64,000 nt of DNA from Hybos culiciformis (Eukaryota; Arthropoda; Insecta; Diptera; Hybotidae): contig OZ023273.1 in the NCBI GenBank assembly GCA_964007475.1, positions 77,909,737-77,973,736 on the forward strand, in the 5' to 3' direction. Both the position numbers and the translations under genes were made by a program. The notes under the pieces are model-generated. The model saw only the letters and a list, made by a program, of their open reading frames with translations. It made no database searches and was not told the origin of the DNA. Below are positions 46,741-61,400 of the stretch, in pieces (position 1 is the first letter of the stretch; every line of letters begins with the position of its first letter).

Positions 46741-49700
46741 AAACAATTTTTTTTTAGATTAAAATTCATAAAATTATGCTTCCTTTGGCATTTAAAAAAT
46801 TAAAATCGATGCACTGGTTCGCGAGCTATGAGCTCTCAAATGTGAGAAAGAAAATTTTACATATTTAGTATGAAAAAATCGCCTTTCGACGGTTTTTAGG
46901 CTCTAGCTCAAAAACCAAAAAATATTTTATAAAACAATTTTTTTTTAGATTAAAATTCATAAAATTACGCTTCTTTTGGCTTTTAAAGAATTAAAATCGA
47001 TGCACTGGTTCGCGATCTATGAGCTCTCAAAGGTGAGAAAGAAAATTTTACATATTTAGTATGAAAAAATCGCCTTTCGACGGTTTTTGGCTCTAGCTCA
47101 AAAACCAAAAAATATTTTATGAAACATATTTTTTTTAGATTAAAATTCATAAAATTACGCTTCTTTTGGCTTTTAAAGAATTAAAATCGATGCACTGGTT
47201 CGCGATCTATGAGCTCTCAAAGGTGAGAAAGAAAATTTTACATATTTAGTATGAAAAAATCGCCTTACGACGGTTTTTAGGCTCTAGCTCAAAAACCAAA
47301 AAATATTTTATAAAACAATTTTTTTTAGATTAAAATTCATAAAATTACGCTTCTTTTGGCATTTAAAAAATTAAAATCGATGCACTGGTTCGTGAGCTAT
47401 GAGCTCTCAAAGTTGAGAAAGAAAATTTTACATATTTAGTATGAAAAAATAGCCTTTCGAAGGTTTTTAGGCTCTAGCTCAAAAACCAAAAAATATTTTA
47501 TAAAACAATTTTTTTTAGATCAAAATTCATAAAATTCCGCTTCATTTGGCATTTAAAAAATTAAAATCGATGCACTGTTTCGCGAGCTATGAGCTCTCAA
47601 AGTTAAGAAAGAAAATTTTACATATTTAGTATGAAAAAATCGCCTTTCGACGGTTTTTAGGCTCTAGCTCAAAAACCAAAAAATATTTTATAAAACAATT
47701 TTTTTTTAGATTAAAATTCAAAAAATTACGCTTCTTTTGGCATTTAAAAAATTTAAATCGATGCACTGGTTCGCGAGCTATGAGCTCTCAAAGTTGCGAA
47801 AGAAAATTTTACATATTTAGTATGAAAAAATCGCCTTTCGACGGTTTTTATGCTCTACCTCAAAAACCAAAAAATATTTTATAAAACAATTTTTTTTAGA
47901 TTAAAATTCATAAAATTCCGCTTCATTTGGCATTTAAAAAATTAAAATCGATGCACCGTTTCGCGAGCTATGAGCTCTCAAAGTTGAGAAAGAAAATTTT
48001 ACATATTTAGTATGAAAAAATCGCCTTTCGACGGTTTTTATGCTCTAGCTCAAAAAATATTTTATAATACAATTTTTTTTTAGATTAAAATTCATAAAAT
48101 TACGCTTCTTTTGGCATTTAAAAAATTAAAATCGATGCACTGGTTCGCGAGCTATGAGCTTTCAAAATTGAGAAAGAAAATTTTACATATTTAGTATGAA
48201 AAAATCGCCTTTCGACGGTTTTTAGGCTCTAGCTCAAAAACCAAAAAATATTTTATAAAACAATTTTTTTTTAGATTAAAATTCATAAAATTACGCTTCT
48301 TTTGGCTTTTAAAGAATTAAAATCGATGCACTGGTTCGCGATCTATGAGCTCTCAAAGGTGAGAAAGAAAATTTTACATATTTAGTATGAAAAAATCGCC
48401 TTTCGACGGTTTTTAGGCTCTAGCTCAAAAACCAAAAAATATTTTATGAAACATATTTTTTTTAGATTAAAATTCATAAAATTACGCTTCTTTTGGCTTT
48501 TAAAGAATTAAAATCGATGCACTGGTTCGCGATCTATGAGCTCTCAAAGGTGAGAAAGAAAATTTTACATATTTAGTATGAAAAAATCGCCTTACGACGG
48601 TTTTTAGGCTCTAGCTCAAAAACCAAAAAATATTTTATAAAACAATTTTTTTTAGATTAAAATTCATAAAATTACGCTTCTTTTGGCATTTAAAAAATTA
48701 AAATCGATGCACTGGTTCGTGAGCTATGAGCTCTCAAAGTTGAGAAAGAAAATTTTATATATTTAGTATGAAAAAATCGCCTTTCGAAGGTTTTTAGGCT
48801 CTAGCTCAAAAACCAAAAAATATTTTATAAAACAATTTTTTTTAGATCAAAATTCATAAAATTCCGCTTCATTTGGCATTTAAAAAATTAAAATCGATGC
48901 ACTGTTTCGCGAGCTATGAGCTCTCAAAGTTAAGAAAGAAAATTTTACATATTTAGTATGAAAAAATCGCCTTTCGACGGTTTTTAGGCTCTAGCTCAAA
49001 AACCAAAAAATATTTTATAAAACAATTTTTTTTTAGATTAAAATTCATAAAATTATGCTTCCTTTGGCATTTAAAAAATTAAAATGGATGCACTGGTTCG
49101 CGAGCTATGAGCTCTCAAATGTGAGAAAGAAAATTTTACATATTTAGTATGAAAAAATCGCCTTTCGACGGTTTTTAGGCTCTAGCTCAAAAACCAAAAA
49201 ATATTTTATAAAACAATTTTTTTTTAGATTAAAATTCATAAAATTACGCTTCTTTTGGCTTTTAAAGAATTAAAATCGATGCACTGGTTCGCGATCTATG
49301 AGCTCTCAAAGGTGAGAAAGAAAATTTTACATATTTAGTATGAAAAAATCGCCTTTCGACGGTTTTTAGGCTCTAGCTCAAAAACCAAAAAATATTTTAT
49401 GAAACATATTTTTTTTAGATTAAAATTCATAAAATTACGCTTCTTTTGGCTTTTAAAGAATTAAAATCGATGCACTGGTTCGCGATCTATGAGCTCTCAA
49501 AGGTGAGAAAGAAAATTTTACATATTTAGTATGAAAAAATCGCCTTACGACGGTTTTTAGGCTCTAGCTCAAAAACCAAAAAATATTTTATAAAACAATT
49601 TTTTTTAGATTAAAATTCATAAAATTACGCTTCTTTTGGCATTTAAAAAATTAAAATCGATGCACTGGTTCGTGAGCTATGAGCTCTCAAAGTTGAGAAA

Positions 49701-50320
49701 GAAAATTTTACATATTTAGTATGAAAAAATAGCCTTTCGAAGGTTTTTAGGCTCTAGCTCAAAAACCAAAAAATATTTTATAAAACAATTTTTTTTAGAT
49801 CAAAATTCATAAAATTCCGCTTCATTTGGCATTTAAAAAATTAAAATCGATGCACTGTTTCGCGAGCTATGAGCTCTCAAAGTTAAGAAAGAAAATTTTA
49901 CATATTTAGTATGAAAAAATCGCCTTTCGACGGTTTTTAGGCTCTAGCTCAAAAACCAAAAAATATTTTATAAAACAATTTTTTTTTAGATTAAAATTCA
50001 AAAAATTACGCTTCTTTTGGCATTTAAAAAATTTAAATCGATGCACTGGTTCGCGAGCTATGAGCTCTCAAAGTTGCGAAAGAAAATTTTACATATTTAG
50101 TATGAAAAAATCGCCTTTCGACGGTTTTTATGCTCTACCTCAAAAACCAAAAAATATTTTATAAAACAATTTTTTTTAGATTAAAATTCATAAAATTCCG
50201 CTTCATTTGGCATTTAAAAAATTAAAATCGATGCACCGTTTCGCGAGCTATGAGCTCTCAAAGTTGAGAAAGAAAATTTTACATATTTAGTATGAAAAAA
50301 TCGCCTTTCGACGGTTTTTA
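46741..50320. repeat. Right-array block repeated at 2280-bp offset
   Basis: 46741-48040 matches 49021-50320 at an offset of 2279-2280 bp (12 monomers), for example 47701 with 49981. A third partial copy lies between them: the marker 'gaaacatattttttt' is at 47121, 48448 and 49401. The segment near 45.86 kb also recurs near 50.23 kb (4376 bp, 23 monomers). This is a mosaic of overlapping segmental duplications. Confidence 0.82.
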
Positions 50321-52499
50321 GGCTCTAGCTCAAAAACCAAAAAATATTTTATAAAACAATTTTTTTTTGATTAAAATTCATAAAATTATGCTTCTTACGG
50401 CATTTAAAAAATTAAAATCGATGCACTGGTTCGCGAGCTATGAGCTCTCAAAGTTGAGAAAGAAAATTTTACATATTTAGTATGAAAAAATCGCCTTTCG
50501 ACGCTTTTTAGGCTCTAGCTCAAAAACCAAAAAATATTTTATCAAACAATTTTTTTTTAGATTAAAATTCATAAAATTACGCTTCTTTTGGCTTTTAAAA
50601 AATTAAAATCGATGCACTGGTTCGCGATCTATGAGCTCTCAAAGGTGAGAAAGAAAATTTTACATATTTAGTATGAAAAAATCGCCTTTCGACGGTTTTT
50701 AGGCTCTAGCTCAAAAACCAAAAAATATTTTATAAAACAATTTTTTTTTAGATTAAAATTCATAAAATTACGCTTCTTTTGGCATATAAAAAATTAAAAT
50801 CGATGCACTGGTTCGTGAGCTATGAGCTCTCAAAGTTGAGAAAGAAAATTTTACATATTTAGTATGAAAAAATCGCCTTTCGACGGTTTTTAGGCTCTAG
50901 CTCAAAAACCAAAAAATATTTTATAATACAATTTTTTTTGGATTAAAATTCATAAAATTACGCTTCTTTTGGCATTTAAAAAATTAAAATCGATGCACTG
51001 GTTCGCGAGCTATGAGCTTTCAAAATTGAGAAAGAAAATTTTACATATTTAGTATGAAAAAATCGCCTTTCGACGGTTTTTAGGCTCTAGCTCAAAAACC
51101 AAAAAATATTTTATAAAACAATTTTTTTTTAGATTAAAATTCATAAAATTATGCTTCCTTTGGCATTTAAAAAATTAAAATCGATGCACTGGTTCGCGAG
51201 CTATGAGCTCTCAAAGTAGAGAAAGAAAATTTTACATATTTAGTATGAAAAAATAGCCTTTCGAAGGTTTTTAGGCTCTAGCTCAAAAACCAAAAAATAT
51301 TTTATAAAACAATTTTTTTTAGATTAAAATTCATAAAATTCCGCTTCATTTGGCATTTAAAAAATTAAAATCGATGCACCGTTTCGCGAGCTATGAGCTC
51401 TCAAAGTTAAGAAAGAAAATTTTACATATTTAGTATGAAAAAATCGCCTTTCGACAGTTTTTAGGCTCTAGCTCAAAAACCAAAAAATATTTTATAAAAC
51501 AATTTTTTTTTGATTAAAATTCATAAAATTATGCTTCTTACGGCATTTAAAAAATTAAAATCGATGCACTGGTTCGCGAGCTATGAGCTCTCAAAGTTGA
51601 GAAAGAAAATTTTACATATTTAGTATGAAAAAATCGCCTTTCGACGCTTTTTAGGCTCTAGCTCAAAAACCAAAAAATATTTTATCAAACAATTTTTTTT
51701 AGATTAAAATTCATAAAATTACGCTTCTTTTGGCTTTTAAAAAATTAAAATCGATGCACTGGTTCGCGATCTATGAGCTCTCAAAGGTGAGAAAGAAAAT
51801 TTTACATATTTAGTATGAAAAAATCGCCTTTCGACGGTTTTTAGGCTCTAGCTCAAAAACCAAAAAATATTTTATAAAACAATTTTTTTTTAGATTAAAA
51901 TTCATAAAATTACGCTTCTTTTGGCATTTAAAAATTAAAATCGATGCACTGGTTCGTGAGCTATGAGCTCTCAAAGTTGAGAAAGAAAATTTTACATATT
52001 TAGTATGAAAAAATCGCCTTTCGACGGTTTTTAGGCTCTAGCTCAAAAACCAAAAAATATTTTATAATACAATTTTTTTTTAGATTAAAATTCATAAAAT
52101 TACGCTTCTTTTGGCATTTAAAAAATTAAAATCGATGCACTGGTTCGCGAGCTATGAACTCTCAAAGTTGAGAAAGAAAATTTTACATATTTAGTCTGAA
52201 AAAATCGCCTTTCGACGGTTTTTAGGCTCTAGCTCAAAAACCAAAAAATATTTTATGAAACAATTTTTTTTAGATTCAAATTCATAAAATTACGCTTCTT
52301 TTGGCATTTAAAAAATTAAAATCGATGCACTGGTTCGCGAGCTATGAGCTTTCAAAATTGAGAAAGAAAATTTTACATATTTAGTATGAAAAAATCGCCT
52401 TTTGACGGTTTTTAGGCTCTAGCTCAAAAACCAAAAAATATTTTATAATACAATTTTTTTTTAGATTAAAATTCATAAAATTACGCTTCTTTTGGCTTT

Positions 52500-55400
52500 T
52501 AAAAAATTAAAATCGATACACTGGTTCGCGAGCTATGAACTCCCAAAGTTGAGAAAGAAAATTTTACATATTTAGCATGAAAAAATCGCCTTTCAACGGT
52601 TTTTAGGCTCTAGCTCAAAAACCAAAAAATATTTTATAAATCAATTTTTTTTAGATTAAAATTCATAAAATTACGCTTCTTTTGGGATTTAAAAAATTAA
52701 AATCGATGCACTGGTTCGCGAGCTATGAGCTCTCAAAGTTGAGAAAGGAAATTTTACATATTTAGTATGAAAAAATCGCCTTTCGACGGTTTTTAGGCTC
52801 TAGCTCAAAAACCAAAAAATATTTTATGAAACAATTTTTTTTAGATTCAAATTCATAAAATTACGCTTCTTTTGGCATTTAAAAAATTAAAATCGATGCA
52901 CTGGTTCGCGAGCTATGAGCTTTCAAAATTGAGAAAGAAAATTTTACATATTTAGTATGAAAAAATCGCCTTTCGACGCTTTTTAGGCTCTAGCTCAAAA
53001 ACCAAAAAATATTTTATCAAACAATTTTTTTTAGATTAAAATTCATAAAATTACGCTTCTTTTGGCTTTTAAAAAATTAAAATCGATACACTGGTTCGCG
53101 AGCTATGAACTCCCAAAGTTGAGAAAGAAAATTTTACATATTTAGCATGAAAAAATCGCCTTTCAACGGTTTTTAGGCTCTAGCTCAAAAACCAAAAAAT
53201 ATTTTATAAATCAATTTTTTTTAGATTAAAATTCATAAAATTACGCTTCTTTTGGGATTTAAAAAATTAAAATCGATGCACTGGTTCGCGAGCTATGAGC
53301 TCTCAAAGTTGAGAAAGGAAATTTTACATATTTAGTATGAAAAAATCGCCTTTCGACGGTTTTTAGGCTTTAGCTCAAAAACCAAAAAATATTTTATAAA
53401 ACAATTTTTTTTAGATTAAAATTCATAAAATTACGCTTCTTTTGGGATTTAAAAAATTAAAATCGATGCACTGGTTCGCGAGCTATGAGCTCTCAACGTT
53501 GAGAAAGGAAATTTTACATATTTAGCATGAAAAAATCGCCTTTCAACGCTTTTTAGGCTCTAGCTCAAAAACCAAAAAATATTTTATCAAACAATTTTTT
53601 TTAGATTAAAATTCATAAAATTACGCTTCTTTTGGCTTTTAAAAAATTAAAATCGATACACTGGTTCGCGAGCTATGAACTCCCAAAGTTGAGAAAGAAA
53701 ATTTTACATATTTAGCATGAAAAAATCGCCTTTCAACGGTTTTTAGGCTCTAGCTCAAAAACCAAAAAATATTTTATAAATCAATTTTTTTTTAGATTAA
53801 AATTCATAAAATTACGCTTCTTTTGGCATTTAAAAAATTAAAATCGATGCACTGGTTCGCGAGCTATGAACTCTCAAAGTTGAGAAAGAAAATTTTACAT
53901 ATTTAGTATGAAAAAATCGCCTTTCGACGCTTTTTAGGCTCTAGCTCAAAAACCAAAAAATATTTTATCAAACAATTTTTTTTAGATTAAAATTCATAAA
54001 ATTACGCTTCTTTTGGCTTTTAAAAAATTAAAATCGATACACTGGTTCGCGAGCTATGAACTCCCAAAGTTGAGAAAGAAAATTTTACATATTTAGCATG
54101 AAAAAATCGCCTTTCAACGGTTTTTAGGCTCTAGCTCAAAAACCAAAAAATATTTTATAAATCAATTTTTTTTAGATTAAAATTCATAAAATTACGCTTC
54201 TTTTGGGATTTAAAAAATTAAAATCGATGCACTGGTTCGCGAGCTATGAGCTCTCAAAGTTGAGAAAGGAAATTTTACATATTTAGTATGAAAAAATCGC
54301 CTTTCGACGGTTTTTAGGCTTTAGCTCAAAAACCAAAAAATATTTTATAAAACAATTTTTTTTAGATTAAAATTCATAAAATTACGCTTCTTTTGGGATT
54401 TAAAAAATTAAAATCGATGCACTGGTTCGCGAGCTATGAACTCTCAAAGTTGAGAAAGACAATTTTACATATTTAGTATGAAAAAATCGCCTTTCGACGG
54501 TTTTTAGGCTCTAGTTCAAAAACCAAAAAATATTTTATAAAACAATTTTTTTTTAGATTAAAATTTATAAAATTACACTTCTTTTGGCATTTAAAAAATT
54601 TAAATCGATGCACTGGTTCGCGAGCTATGAGCTTTCAAAGTTGCGAAAGAAAATTTTACATATTTAGTATCAAAAAATCGCCTTTCGACGGTTTTTAGGC
54701 TCTAGCTCAAAAACTAAAAAATATTTTATAAAACAATTTTTTTTTAGATTAAAATTCAAAAAATTACGCTTCTTTTGGCATTTAAAAAATTTAAATCGAT
54801 GCACTGGTTCGCGAGCTATGAGCTCTCAAAGTTGCGAAAGAAAATTTTACATATTTAGTATGAAAAAATCGCCTTTCGACGGTTTTTATGCTCTACCTCA
54901 AAAACCAAAAAATATTTTATAAAACAATTTTTTTTTAGATTAAAATTCATAAAATTCCGCTTCATTTGGCATTTAAAAAATTAAAATCGATGCACCGTTT
55001 CGCGAGCTATGAGCTCTCAAAGTTGAGAAAGAAAATTTTACATATTTAGTATGAAAAAATCGCCTTTCGACGGTTTTTAGGCTCTAGCTCAAAAACCAAA
55101 AAATATTTTATAAATCAATTTTTTTTAGATTAAAATTCATAAAATTACGCTTCTTTTGGAATTTAAAAAATTAAAATCGATGCACTGGTTCGCGAGCTAT
55201 GAGCTCTCAAAGTTGAGAAAGGAAATTTTACATATTTAGTATGAAAAAATCGCCTTTCGACGGTTTTTAGGCTTTAGCTCAAAAACCAAAAAATATTTTA
55301 TAAAACAATTTTTTTTAGATTAAAATTCATAAAATTACGCTTCTTTTGGGATTTAAAAAATTAAAATCGATGCACTGGTTCGCGAGCTATGAACTCTCAA

Positions 55401-58400
55401 AGTTGAGAAAGACAATTTTACATATTTAGTATGAAAAAATCGCCTTTCGACGCTTTTTAGGCTCTAGCTCAAAAACCAAAAAATATTTTATCAAACAATT
55501 TTTTTTAGATTAAAATTCATAAAATTACGCTTCTTTTGGCTTTTAAAAAATTAAAATCGATACACTGGTTCGCGAGCTATGAACTCCCAAAGTTGAGAAA
55601 GAAAATTTTACATATTTAGCATGAAAAAATCGCCTTTCAACGGTTTTTAGGCTCTAGCTCAAAAACCAAAAAATATTTTATAAATCAATTTTTTTTAGAT
55701 TAAAATTCATAAAATTACGCTTCTTTTGGGATTTAAAAAATTAAAATCGATGCACTGGTTCGCGAGCTATGAGCTCTCAAAGTTGAGAAAGGAAATTTTA
55801 CATATTTAGTATGAAAAAATCGCCTTTCGACGGTTTTTAGGCTTTAGCTCAAAAACCAAAAAATATTTTATAAAACAATTTTTTTTTGATTAAAATTCAT
55901 AAAATTATGCTTCTTACGGCATTTAAAAAATTAAAATCGATGCACTGGTTCGCGAGCTATGAACTCCCAAAGTTGAGAAAGAAAATTTTACATATTTAGC
56001 ATGAAAAAATCGCCTTTCAACGGTTTTTAGGCTCTAGCTCAAAAACCAAAAAATATTTTATAAATCAATTTTTTTTAGATTAAAATTCATAAAATTACGC
56101 TTCTTTTGGGATTTAAAAAATTAAAATCGATGCACTGGTTCGCGAGCTATGAGCTCTCAAAGTTGAGAAAGGAAATTTTACATATTTAGTATGAAAAAAT
56201 CGCCTTTCGACGGTTTTTAGGCTTTAGCTCAAAAACCAAAAAATATTTTATAAAACAATTTTTTTTAGATTAAAATTCATAAAATTACGCTTCTTTTGGG
56301 ATTTAAAAAATTAAAATCGATGCACTGGTTCGCGAGCTATGAACTCTCAAAGTTGAGAAAGACAATTTTACATATTTAGTATGAAAAAATCGCCTTTCGA
56401 CGCTTTTTAGGCTCTAGCTCAAAAACCAAAAAATATTTTATCAAACAATTTTTTTTAGATTAAAATTCATAAAATTACGCTTCTTTTGGCTTTTAAAAAA
56501 TTAAAATCGATACACTGGTTCGCGAGCTATGAACTCCCAAAGTTGAGAAAGAAAATTTTACATATTTAGCATGAAAAAATCGCCTTTCAACGGTTTTTAG
56601 GCTCTAGCTCAAAAACCAAAAAATATTTTATAAATCAATTTTTTTTTAGATTAAAATTCATAAAATTACGCTTCTTTTGGCATTTAAAAAATTAAAATCG
56701 ATGCACTGGTTCGCGAGCTATGAACTCTCAAAGTTGAGAAAGAAAATTTTACATATTTAGTATGAAAAAATCGCCTTTCGACGGTTTTTAGGCTCTAGCT
56801 CAAAAACCAAAAAATATTTTATGAAACAATTTTTTTTAGATTCAAATTCATAAAATTACGCTTCTTTTGGCATTTAAAAAATTAAAATCGATGCACTGGT
56901 TCGCGAGCTATGAGCTTTCAAAATTGAGAAAGAAAATTTTACATATTTAGTATGAAAAAATCGCCTTTCGACGCTTTTTAGGCTCTAGCTCAAAAACCAA
57001 AAAATATTTTATCAAACAATTTTTTTTAGATTAAAATTCATAAAATTACGCTTCTTTTGGCTTTTAAAAAATTAAAATCGATACACTGGTTCGCGAGCTA
57101 TGAACTCCCAAAGTTGAGAAAGAAAATTTTACATATTTAGCATGAAAAAATCGCCTTTCAACGGTTTTTAGGCTCTAGCTCAAAAACCAAAAAATATTTT
57201 ATAAATCAATTTTTTTTAGATTAAAATTCATAAAATTACGCTTCTTTTGGGATTTAAAAAATTAAAATCGATGCACTGGTTCGCGAGCTATGAGCTCTCA
57301 AAGTTGAGAAAGGAAATTTTACATATTTAGTATGAAAAAATCGCCTTTCGACGGTTTTTAGGCTTTAGCTCAAAAACCAAAAAATATTTTATAAAACAAT
57401 TTTTTTTAGATTAAAATTCATAAAATTACGCTTCTTTTGGGATTTAAAAAATTAAAATCGATGCACTGGTTCGCGAGCTATGAACTCTCAAAGTTGAGAA
57501 AGACAATTTTACATATTTAGTATGAAAAAATCGCCTTTCGACGGTTTTTAGGCTCTAGTTCAAAAACCAAAAAATATTTTATAAAACAATTTTTTTTTAG
57601 ATTAAAATTTATAAAATTACACTTCTTTTGGCATTTAAAAAATTTAAATCGATGCACTGGTTCGCGAGCTATGAGCTTTCAAAGTTGCGAAAGAAAATTT
57701 TACATATTTAGTATCAAAAAATCGCCTTTCGACGGTTTTTAGGCTCTAGCTCAAAAACTAAAAAATATTTTATAAAACAATTTTTTTTTAGATTAAAATT
57801 CAAAAAATTACGCTTCTTTTGGCATTTAAAAAATTTAAATCGATGCACTGGTTCGCGAGCTATGAGCTCTCAAAGTTGCGAAAGAAAATTTTACATATTT
57901 AGTATGAAAAAATCGCCTTTCGACGGTTTTTATGCTCTACCTCAAAAACCAAAAAATATTTTATAAAACAATTTTTTTTTAGATTAAAATTCATAAAATT
58001 CCGCTTCATTTGGCATTTAAAAAATTAAAATCGATGCACCGTTTCGCGAGCTATGAGCTCTCAAAGTTGAGAAAGAAAATTTTACATATTTAGTATGAAA
58101 AAATCGCCTTTCGACGGTTTTTAGGCTCTAGCTCAAAAACCAAAAAATATTTTATAAAACAATTTTTTTTTGATTAAAATTCATAAAATTATGCTTCTTA
58201 CGGCATTTAAAAAATTAAAATCGATGCACTGGTTCGCGAGCTATGAGCTCTCAAAGTTGAGAAAGAAAATTTTACATATTTAGTATGAAAAAATCGCCTT
58301 TCGACGCTTTTTAGGCTCTAGCTCAAAAACCAAAAAATATTTTATCAAACAATTTTTTTTAGATTAAAATTCATAAAATTACGCTTCTTTTGGCTTTTAA

Positions 58401-61400
58401 AAAATTAAAATCGATACACTGGTTCGCGAGCTATGAACTCCCAAAGTTGAGAAAGAAAATTTTACATATTTAGCATGAAAAAATCGCCTTTCAACGGTTT
58501 TTAGGCTCTAGCTCAAAAACCAAAAAATATTTTATAAATCAATTTTTTTTTAGATTAAAATTCATAAAATTACGCTTCTTTTGGCATTTAAAAAATTAAA
58601 ATCGATGCACTGGTTCGCGAGCTATGAACTCTCAAAGTTGAGAAAGAAAATTTTACATATTTAGTATGAAAAAATCGCCTTTCGACGGTTTTTAGGCTCT
58701 AGCTCAAAAACCAAAAAATATTTTATGAAACAATTTTTTTTAGATTCAAATTCATAAAATTACGCTTCTTTTGGCATTTAAAAAATTAAAATCGATGCAC
58801 TGGTTCGCGAGCTATGAGCTTTCAAAATTGAGAAAGAAAATTTTACATATTTAGTATGAAAAAATCGCCTTTCGACGCTTTTTAGGCTCTAGCTCAAAAA
58901 CCAAAAAATATTTTATCAAACAATTTTTTTTAGATTAAAATTCATAAAATTACGCTTCTTTTGGCTTTTAAAAAATTAAAATCGATACACTGGTTCGCGA
59001 GCTATGAACTCCCAAAGTTGAGAAAGAAAATTTTACATATTTAGCATGAAAAAATCGCCTTTCAACGGTTTTTAGGCTCTAGCTCAAAAACCAAAAAATA
59101 TTTTATAAATCAATTTTTTTTAGATTAAAATTCATAAAATTACGCTTCTTTTGGGATTTAAAAAATTAAAATCGATGCACTGGTTCGCGAGCTATGAGCT
59201 CTCAAAGTTGAGAAAGGAAATTTTACATATTTAGTATGAAAAAATTGCCTTTCGACGGTTTTTAGGCTTTAGCTCAAAAACCAAAAAATATTTTATAAAA
59301 CAATTTTTTTTAGATTAAAATTCATAAAATTACGCTTCTTTTGGGATTTAAAAAATTAAAATCGATGCACTGGTTCGCGAGCTATGAACTCTCAAAGTTG
59401 AGAAAGACAATTTTACATATTTAGTATGAAAAAATCGCCTTTCGACGGTTTTTAGGCTCTAGTTCAAAAACCAAAAAATATTTTATAAAACAATTTTTTT
59501 TTAGATTAAAATTTATAAAATTACACTTCTTTTGGCATTTAAAAAATTTAAATCGATGCACTGGTTCGCGAGCTATGAGCTTTCAAAGTTGCGAAAGAAA
59601 ATTTTACATATTTAGTATCAAAAAATCGCCTTTCGACGGTTTTTAGGCTCTAGCTCAAAAACTAAAAAATATTTTATAAAACAATTTTTTTTTAGATTAA
59701 AATTCAAAAAATTACGCTTCTTTTGGCATTTAAAAAATTTAAATCGATGCACTGGTTCGCGAGCTATGAGCTCTCAAAGTTGCGAAAGAAAATTTTACAT
59801 ATTTAGTATGAAAAAATCGCATTTCGACGGTTTTTATGCTCTACCTCAAAAACCAAAAAATATTTTATAAAACAATTTTTTTTTAGATTAAAATTCATAA
59901 AATTCCGCTTCATTTGGCATTTAAAAAATTAAAATCGATGCACCGTTTCGCGAGCTATGAGCTCTCAAAGTTGAGAAAGAAAATTTTACATATTTAGTAT
60001 GAAAAAATCGCCTTTCGACGGTTTTTAGGCTCTAGCTCAAAAACCAAAAAATATTTTATAAAACAATTTTTTTTTGATTAAAATTCATAAAATTATGCTT
60101 CTTACGGCATTTAAAAAATTAAAATCGATGCACTGGTTCGCGAGCTATGAGCTCTCAAAGTTGAGAAAGAAAATTTTACATATTTAGTATGAAAAAATCG
60201 CCTTTCGACGCTTTTTAGGCTCTAGCTCAAAAACCAAAAAATATTTTATCAAACAATTTTTTTTAGATTAAAATTCATAAAATTACGCTTCTTTTGGCTT
60301 TTAAAAAATTAAAATCGATGCACTGGTTCGCGATCTATGAGCTCTCAAAGGTGAGAAAGAAAATTTTACATATTTAGTATGAAAAAATCGCCTTTCGATG
60401 GTTTTTAGGCTCTAGCTCAAAAACCAAAAAATATTTTATAAAACAATTTTTTTTTAGATTAAAATTCATAAAATTACGCTTCTTTTGGCATATAAAAAAT
60501 TAAAATCGATGCACTGGTTCGTGAGCTATGAGCTCTCAAAGTTGAGAAAGAAAATTTTACATATTTAGTATGAAAAAATCGCCTTTCGACGGTTTTTAGG
60601 CTCTAGCTCAAAAACCAAAAAATATTTTATAATACAATTTTTTTTTAGATTAAAATTCATAAAATTACGCTTCTTTTGGCATTAAAAAAATTAAAATCGA
60701 TGCACTGGTTCGCGAGCTATGAACTCTCAAAGTTGAGAAAGAAAATTTTACATATTTAGTATGAAAAAATCGCCTTTCGACGGTTTTTAGGCTCTAGCTC
60801 AAAAACCAAAAAATATTTTATGAAACAATTTTTTTTAGATTCAAATTCATAAAATTACGCTTCTTTTGGCATTTAAAAAATTAAAATCGATGCACTGGTT
60901 CGCGAGCTATGAGCTTTCAAAATTGAGAAAGAAAATTTTACATATTTAGTATGAAAAAATCGCCTTTCGACGCTTTTTAGGCTCTAGCTCAAAAACCAAA
61001 AAATATTTTATCAAACAATTTTTTTTAGATTAAAATTCATAAAATTACGCTTCTTTTGGCTTTTAAAAAATTAAAATCGATACACTGGTTCGCGAGCTAT
61101 GAACTCCCAAAGTTGAGAAAGAAAATTTTACATATTTAGCATGAAAAAATCGCCTTTCAACGGTTTTTAGGCTCTAGCTCAAAAACCAAAAAATATTTTA
61201 TAAATCAATTTTTTTTAGATTAAAATTCATAAAATTACGCTTCTTTTGGGATTTAAAAAATTAAAATCGATGCACTGGTTCGCGAGCTATGAGCTCTCAA
61301 AGTTGAGAAAGGAAATTTTACATATTTAGTATGAAAAAATCGCCTTTCGACGGTTTTTAGGCTCTAGCTCAAAAACCAAAAAATATTTTATGAAACAATT

